Made by a program: the position numbers and the translations under genes
Shown: positions 58,567 through 64,000 of the stretch, one piece after another
Numbering within the stretch: the first letter of the stretch is position 1
Layout: every line of letters starts with the position of its first letter
Assembly: GCA_030267565.1 (NCBI GenBank)
Contig: BRXU01000015.1
Coordinates: 1,115,001 to 1,179,000, forward strand
DNA length: 64,000 nt
Direction of reading: 5' to 3'
Origin: Pleodorina starrii
Lineage: Eukaryota; Chlorophyta; Chlorophyceae; Chlamydomonadales; Volvocaceae
The notes under the pieces: model-generated
The model's database searches: none
What the model was told of the DNA's origin: nothing
The model's input: the letters and a program-made list of their open reading frames with translations, nothing else

Positions 58567-60065
58567 TCCGAACTCGACGTCTGCCTGTCTCTGCGAAACA
58601 CTTGAGCTAAGTCCTTGTGACCCCTCCCCTCCCCCCGGTAGGTGTGATTTGATGTATGGTATGATATGCTAGTGTGGGTGAACAAGCCACTTGTGGGTGG
58701 TGGTGGTGGTGGTGGTCTGGCGCCCCCTGTCAGAGCACTGCTGGGTACTGCCAAGAGGGGCTCATGGAGGTGAGCCGGGGGAGCGAGAGCGCCTCGGGGG
58801 TGGCTGCGGTGCATCTCCCGCCGCTGGGGTGGGTATCACGTCAACGGTGTGATCGGCTCGGACCTCGCAGGGGGTAACAGGGCGGACAGGGCCGAGCGGG
58901 GATGTGTGGTTGGGGCGGCGTGTCGCTCTGTGCTGGAGGCGTGTGGTTGTTGTGTGGCCAGTGCGTTGTGTGCGGCCGACCTCCGCTGGGTGCTAGCTGG
59001 TCTGCGGTTCTGGTTGTGGACATCACCAAGAGGTGTCCTGGCAGGCTCTTAACCGGATGTGGGCGTTTGGTGCTGGTGCGGCTGCGAACGGGCGGCGCTG
59101 ATCAAGACGGTTGACTTGCTGGCTGGGTGATGGTTTGTGTCGCCAGCCTCTGGTGGCTTTAGAGGTGGTTCCGAGGCGGTGGCTCGGAGACACACAGCAA
59201 GCAGGCGGCCTCGAGCCGGCCGCGATCCGGCTGGCACGATCGGGAACGTTAGGATACGGTACGTGGTGCCCGGCACCACCACCATTATCATCAACATCGG
59301 CAGCAGCAGCAGCCGCAGCAACGGCGGCGCAGTTGCCAAGCGCACACGCTTGTGCATATGTGGCTCCGGGCCGGTGCGAGCTGCGAGACGAGCCGTTGTA
59401 CCTCAAGTGTAGGCTGTAGGGTACCTTGGTGGCTGCACAGGCTCGCTGGCGACACTGCCCCGTCCGCCTCATCCGTCGCCGTGCAGCGCCTGGACCCTGG
59501 ACCCCCCCGCAAAGGGCCACGGCCAAACGGGCGGATGTCACCTCAAGATGTCCACCCTAAGCTGCCGCCGGCGCCTCCTGCAGCCCCCGTCCTGCAGCCC
59601 CCGTCGATGCCCTTCAACCCCTGTCCTCCAAGTCACGCAAGAGTCCGCCCTGCCACCTCCCACACAGCGCCGCGGCTCACACGTCCCTTTCAGGTGAACG
59701 GATCACAGTCCCTCGCTCACTCTCCGGAGTCTGGAACAACTCACTTCAGCACCCACAACTACCGTATCTGCAACGACCCAGTGGAGTAAGGGCGGGACCC
59801 ACGCCAAGCCGCGCCGCCTGCTGCCGCCAGGGCCCCCAACGGGCATCAAATGGCCATCAAAGGTAAAAGCGGCGGGAATGGAGCTTCTTCGGTAGCCAAG
59901 CTGCGACCTGCGGGCGCACGTTTACCACACCTCCGCTGGACGCCCTCCTGCGGAAAGCAGCACTCAACAATACATTGGGCGCGAATGCCGCCTCAATGCT
60001 CCCCAAAATGCAGTGATCGCGCCTTCCTCCCGCCCCACCGCCGCGCGCCGCCGCCGCCGCCGTGG
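58567..60065. other. Convergent 3' region; no gene recognised
   Basis: This lies between the stop of the solute-binding protein gene and the stop of the kinase gene, so it holds both 3' UTRs. A GGT run is at 58690-58716. No clear TGTAA on the + strand was found. Confidence 0.5.
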
Positions 60066-63000
60066 TCACTGCGGGGCGGGGAAGAGCCGCCGCACCATCT
60101 CGAAGAACTCGTCCTTGCGCCTGGAGGCAGCAACACATCGACAGGGGGTAGAGCGGAAGCACGGGACCTCTCTCGTATGTGTGGTGACTGATGCGCGGGG
60201 CTTCCTGGCATCCTGGGAGGCACGGAATCTCCAAAACGGGGCCAAAGTGGGGCGGCAACGCCCTGCAGCAATATCCTGCACATGCAGAGATCTGCCACGT
60301 AACGTAGCAGGGTTTCGGAGCGTGAGCGTGTGCCCGCGCGCCTGCCGTACCTGTAGTACTCGGCCCACCGCATCCGAGAGTAGTCCAGGTAGTCGAAGTC
60401 GATGGGCGAGTAGCGCGCCTGGATGAACGACCAGACGCCCCAGTAGGCGTGTGACGCCAGCGCAAACACACACGCCTCAGCCACCAGACGGTCCAGCACC
60501 GCCTCCTCAGCCGCGGCCAGCGCCGCCGCCGCCGACGATGACGACGACGACTCGGCGGCGGCGCTGCCGCCGTTGCAGCTGCGGGCTTGCTGCTGTTGCT
60601 GTTGCAGGTGCTGTTGCGCTAGCTGCTGTAGCTCGCCGGGTTGGAGGTAGTGGCGGAAAAACGCCTTTTGCTGCTCGGGCGAGGGGAACCTGCGTGAGGA
60701 GACCCCCATTGCGTGCGTCGACATCGACCTCGACTTTGATTTCGACTTCGGAACCGGCGCTGACGTTGGCAGGGGCCTCCGCCACCCACCATCTCTCAAC
60801 GAAAGGAGGGAGGCTCTCGTCCCCGCGCCCTGAGAGAGGAGATGGAGACTGAACTAGATTACTACGGCACGTTGATGGATAGAAAGAGCGTTTGGCTAGC
60901 CAGTCCCCCTTTGACGGTACATAAGTATGTTTGGGAGGTTGTGTGCCTGGCAGCGATAAGCGCGCTTGACGTGGGAAGGCGATTGTTGTATAGGGAGGGC
61001 GGTGGAGATACCCTTACATCTCCGGTTCTAAACAAGATAAGCGCAACAGTGGTAGCGGATTTTTGGGGACGTTTGACTGCCTTTGCGGCGCAGGATATTC
61101 CTTTGCGGGGTTGGGATATGGTTCCGTCAAACCATCCGTTCCTTTCACGGAATGGATCTGGGCAAATCGTCTGCTCATTGCCGGAAACGCATAACGAATG
61201 ATATGTTGGACAGAACAAGAAGGATAGGGTTTGGTTTGGTTGTTTGCTATTTATGCAATATCGTGGGGTACACCGCTGTTCTTTTGCTCCTTTCGTACGT
61301 ACGTGGGTAGTTGCAGGATACGTGTGCTCGTCTTTAGGCCGGTCCCAGAGCGGGGGAGGTTTTGCCTTGACTCCGATCCCCTTTTGCCTCCCCCTTCGCT
61401 AGCCTGGGTACCGTTTCGTTTCAGGGAATCGGAATTGGCACACGTAGTCGAAGACTTTCATCTCACAGAGTGGGATCCCTTTCCAATGAGGCGAATTCGC
61501 CAGTGAATTGGTTAGTGGCCTGGTCTAGATGTTCTATTGAACATTAGACCCACAGAGTCGTGCGATCGCACTATGTAGCTGTTATCCAGCTCCTCTGTAA
61601 TTAATTAAAAAGTCCCCGCGCCACACGCCGGGCTTTGGCACGCTACACTTGAACACTACGGTACTCGTTCTTGCTCGTTCTCACACGCTCGTTTGCGGCA
61701 CGATATTTTTGCATTGTACATTGAAGGAACGGGGATTTGAACATTTTTAACCGCGACTGACGCGCAGCCCTGGTGCCTGCCAATGGCACGCAACCAGCCG
61801 GGTGTACGGTACCTGTCGTACACGCAGTCAAAGCCGGCGTATTCGTTGAAGTGGTTGCCCCAATCGAACCCCCGGGGGCCGTAGAAGCTGTACTCGAAAT
61901 CGATGAACTGCAGCTCCCCGCCCGCCAGCACGTCCTCGCCGGATCCCGCCGCTGCCGTACTCCCGACCGCTGCCGCCGTACTCGGCACATCGTCCCCATC
62001 CTCCCCGCGCGGCTGCTGCCGCTGCTGCTGCTGCCGCGACAACGATGAATCCGCTTGCGCCTGCACGTACGACTGCGCATGTCGTTGTACGACAAGGATG
62101 TTGCCGGGCAGCAGATCGTTGTGGCACAGCACCCGAGGTGACCCCACGCGGCCGCACATCTCCCGCAGCGCCGTCAGCTCGGCGCGCATGGCGCCAAAGT
62201 CGACCTTGACGTACGCCGCCTGCTTGGCGGCGTCGTGCGGGAACGACAGCGCCGCCGCCATCGCCAACCAACCAAACATCGCCTCCCACTGGGACGAGTA
62301 CTCAGCGCTCTCCTGACCCTCGCCACCACCACCACCACCACCATCACCATCACCCGGCACAGGCTTGGGCGCGGCTGCGCCGGGGCCGGGTGCCGCGGCG
62401 GCGGCGGCGGCTGCCGCCGCTGCCGCGGCGCAGGCGCCTGCGGCGCCGCCGGCGGCGGTGGCGGCGGGTTCCAGTTGGAGGTCGTGGAAGGCGCGCAGGC
62501 GGCGGGCGATGTGCGGCACGAACCGTGGGTCGGACATCTCCTCCGGCGTCAGCGTCTTGGCGAACAGGAAGCTCTCAATGCGGCCATTGGCGAACAGCCC
62601 GATCACCTGCGCGAGCGCCAGGAGGGCGGGGACTCACCGCGTACTCAAGCCGCCGGAGGTTGTTGCCCCCAGCCTAGGGCGCCAGACCGGGCCCGGCGTC
62701 AACGGCAACCACGGCCACAGCAACAGCCGCAGCCCGCTGGGCTGAGTTGGGCAGACGCACCCGCCACCGCAGGCGAGGCGGTCCGCGGCCGGACTGGGCA
62801 GGCACAGCCATCCAGGATCGCAAGAGAGGCATGGCTCCTCTCCTCTCCCTTAAGAGGGCAGCCAGCGATCCGTAACTTAGGGGTTGGCGGACAGGCCAGG
62901 CCTCGGGCGCAGCAACGGACGGCGGCTGCGATAGCAGCTCCGAAACCCACCCACCGGCGCTCCAAAGCCCGCGGCGTTGAGGCGCAGCAGCAGCCGCCTC

Positions 63001-64000
63001 TCCGCCTCCCGGTCGATCAAGAGCTCCGTTTTGTCGCCAAACACCTTCAACACGCGCAGCGACCACGACATCAGAACCAACACAGGGGTGGGTGGGCGGG
63101 CGGGCGGGTGGGTGTGCGCGAGGCAGCGCTACATTATACTCCTTGCCCAGGGTAAGGCACCGGTCGCATGCCGCACGTCACCACGCCGCCCCGTCCCCCT
63201 CCGCCGTCCGCACCCACCGCTCGCTCGCGCGCCCCTGCGGCCCTCCCCTCCCCATCCCTCTCTCCCCCGCCCCTCCCCCACGGCCCACGGCCTTGCCGGC
63301 AGAGCCCTCCTCCCTCCTTTCCCTTCCCTCCTTTCCCTTCCCTTCCCTTCCCTTCCCTTACAAGTGGGGCCCCGGATGCACCCCCCGCCGGTCCGCAGTG
63401 CGGCCTGACCTGGCCCGCCACCCGGCCCGGCACGCCGAGTGGACCGGCGGTTTGGTGTGGTGTGATGTGGGGCAATCGGGGTGCGCCGCTGCGCTGCGCT
63501 GCGCTTCTCTTCGCTTCGCACGCTGTGGCCCCACGCAGAGTGTGTCGCCGTCACACCTTGACAGCGACGGGCTGCAGCGGCGGTGGCGGCTCCACTTTCA
63601 CCAACAGATTGGAGATGCCGCCGCTGATGCGCGACACCTTCGGGGCGTTGGGGTTCGGGAGGCAACGCAGACGTCACGTTGTGGGTGAGGTGTAGGGTCG
63701 AGCGAGGGTGCCGAAGGCGGGTGGTTGTTTTTTGGGTGTTTGTGAGGGAGTGAAATGGGTCTGTCCGCTGCGTCGAGTGGTGCGCGGGAGCATGGAAAGG
63801 GGTCTCATTGTGCGGGGCGCTGTCGAGGCTCTGTGGATGCGCTGGGGTGCTGGGGGCGCTGGGCCGAGGGCGCGGGATGCGAAGGGTCCGTTTGGGCTGA
63901 CGCACGTGGGCAGGACGACCGTCGTGAAGAGTTGATGGTTACCCCACCCGCTCCTTACCTGCATATCCGATATGTGCAGGTCAGCCCATCCCTCCAGCAA
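60066..64000 (-). CDS. CEK: Choline/ethanolamine kinase, 5' end beyond the window
   Basis: Six exons are visible, in phase: 64000-63959 (continuing right), 63637-63557, 63044-62955, 62606-61813, 60689-60351 and 60120-60066; 466 residues to a TGA at 60066. Motifs in order: GWADLHISDMQ, VSRISGGISNLLVKV (ATP loop), VFGDKTELLIDREAE, the kinase signature VLCHNDLLPGNILVV with catalytic Asp, FIDFEYSFYGPRGFDWGNHF (metal-binding Asp), and SHAYWGVWSFIQARYSPIDFDYLDY, typical of choline and ethanolamine kinases. The enzyme makes phosphocholine or phosphoethanolamine, the first step of the Kennedy pathway. Volvocine algae often lack phosphatidylcholine, so ethanolamine may be the main substrate (inference). 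Ala/Gly and Gln/Ser-rich inserts sit in exons 4 and 5. One intron carries a LINE fragment. Confidence 0.92.
60819..60829. repeat. Target-site duplication (left) of LINE fragment in kinase intron
   Basis: GTCCCCGCGCC occurs here and at 61612-61622. Confidence 0.85.
60830..61201 (+). pseudogene. C-terminal end of a LINE polyprotein
   Basis: The frame is open from the truncation to a TGA at 61199-61201. It contains VVADFWGRLTAFAAQD, LRGWDMVPSNHPFL and SRNGSGQIVC, a pattern (FW...L..F...G..P..W....P.DHPFL) I recall from the C-termini of volvocine L1-type LINEs. The identification rests on that recollection and on the target-site duplication. Confidence 0.6.
60830..61611 (+). mobile_element. 5'-truncated, A-tailed LINE fragment in kinase intron
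   Basis: A 782-bp, AT-richer insertion lies antisense within the intron between exons 61813 and 60689 of the kinase gene. It is flanked by an 11-bp perfect duplication and ends TGTAATTAATTAAAAA, so it carries a poly(A) signal and a short A-rich tail. Its tail and coding end differ from the (ATC)n LINE elsewhere in the window, so it is a different family. Confidence 0.85.
61612..61622. repeat. Target-site duplication (right) of LINE fragment in kinase intron
   Basis: Second copy of GTCCCCGCGCC following the A-rich tail. Confidence 0.85.
63313..63362. repeat. (CCCTT)n pyrimidine tract
   Basis: Pentamer CCCTT repeats lie in an intron of the kinase gene; on the transcribed strand this is a GGGAA purine run. 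Confidence 0.85.

Noticed and set aside
1..64000. tRNA or rRNA genes
   Set aside because: I saw no cloverleaf with A/B boxes and no rRNA-like sequence, though a scan by eye is not exhaustive.

Overview
This window reads as nuclear DNA of a volvocine green alga (Volvox/Chlamydomonas relatives). The evidence is high GC, intron-rich genes with short GT-AG introns, TGTAA poly(A) signals, Gly/Ala/Gln/Pro-rich protein inserts, and an extracellular-matrix metalloprotease of the gametolysin (M11) type. All gene models were assembled by hand from splice sites and reading phase; every junction listed is phase-consistent, but none has transcript support here.

Layout, left to right: (1) minus-strand gene with an SHCW/TIR-like domain and leucine-rich repeats, 310-4868, its 3' end lying in or beyond an intron with a TAGG microsatellite. 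(2) Phosducin-like protein 3, + strand, 7931-10925. (3) A very large MRS2/CorA-type Mg2+ channel, + strand, 13443-21388. (4) A small putative mitochondrial protein, minus, 22200-22502, with a truncated LINE just upstream. (5) A TOM1-like (VHS + GAT) ubiquitin-sorting protein, minus, 24744-29469. (6) A secreted gametolysin-like metalloprotease, minus, 32084-45793, whose third intron is swollen to 8.8 kb by a nested pair of retrotransposons. (7) An EF-hand protein with a ~1,300-residue low-complexity tail, minus, 48801-53910. (8) A divergently transcribed, thylakoid-lumen-targeted PotD-like solute-binding protein, + strand, 54253-58566. (9) A choline/ethanolamine kinase, minus, 60066 to beyond the right edge, with another LINE fragment in one intron.

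The genes are ordinary cellular genes with no common pathway: proteostasis (PLP3), Mg2+ transport, endosomal sorting, matrix remodelling, Ca2+ sensing, plastid solute binding and phospholipid synthesis. The most notable structure is the mobile DNA. Four non-LTR retrotransposon insertions are visible, each 5'-truncated and each with target-site duplications that I could read directly (14, 7, 10-12 and 11 bp). A RandI/Dualen-like element (RNase H + CCHC + restriction-like endonuclease) sits in the metalloprotease intron. A second LINE (APE + RT + zinc knuckle, (ATC)n tail) is inserted inside its RNase H domain. A 534-bp 3' fragment of the same LINE family lies at 22.6-23.2 kb. A different, A-tailed LINE fragment lies in the kinase intron.

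Stretches where I recognise no gene: 4869-7930, 11000-13442 (partly 3' UTR and 5' leader), 23180-24240 (one weak candidate exon), 29470-32083 (UTR/promoter), 45794-48800 and 58567-60065.
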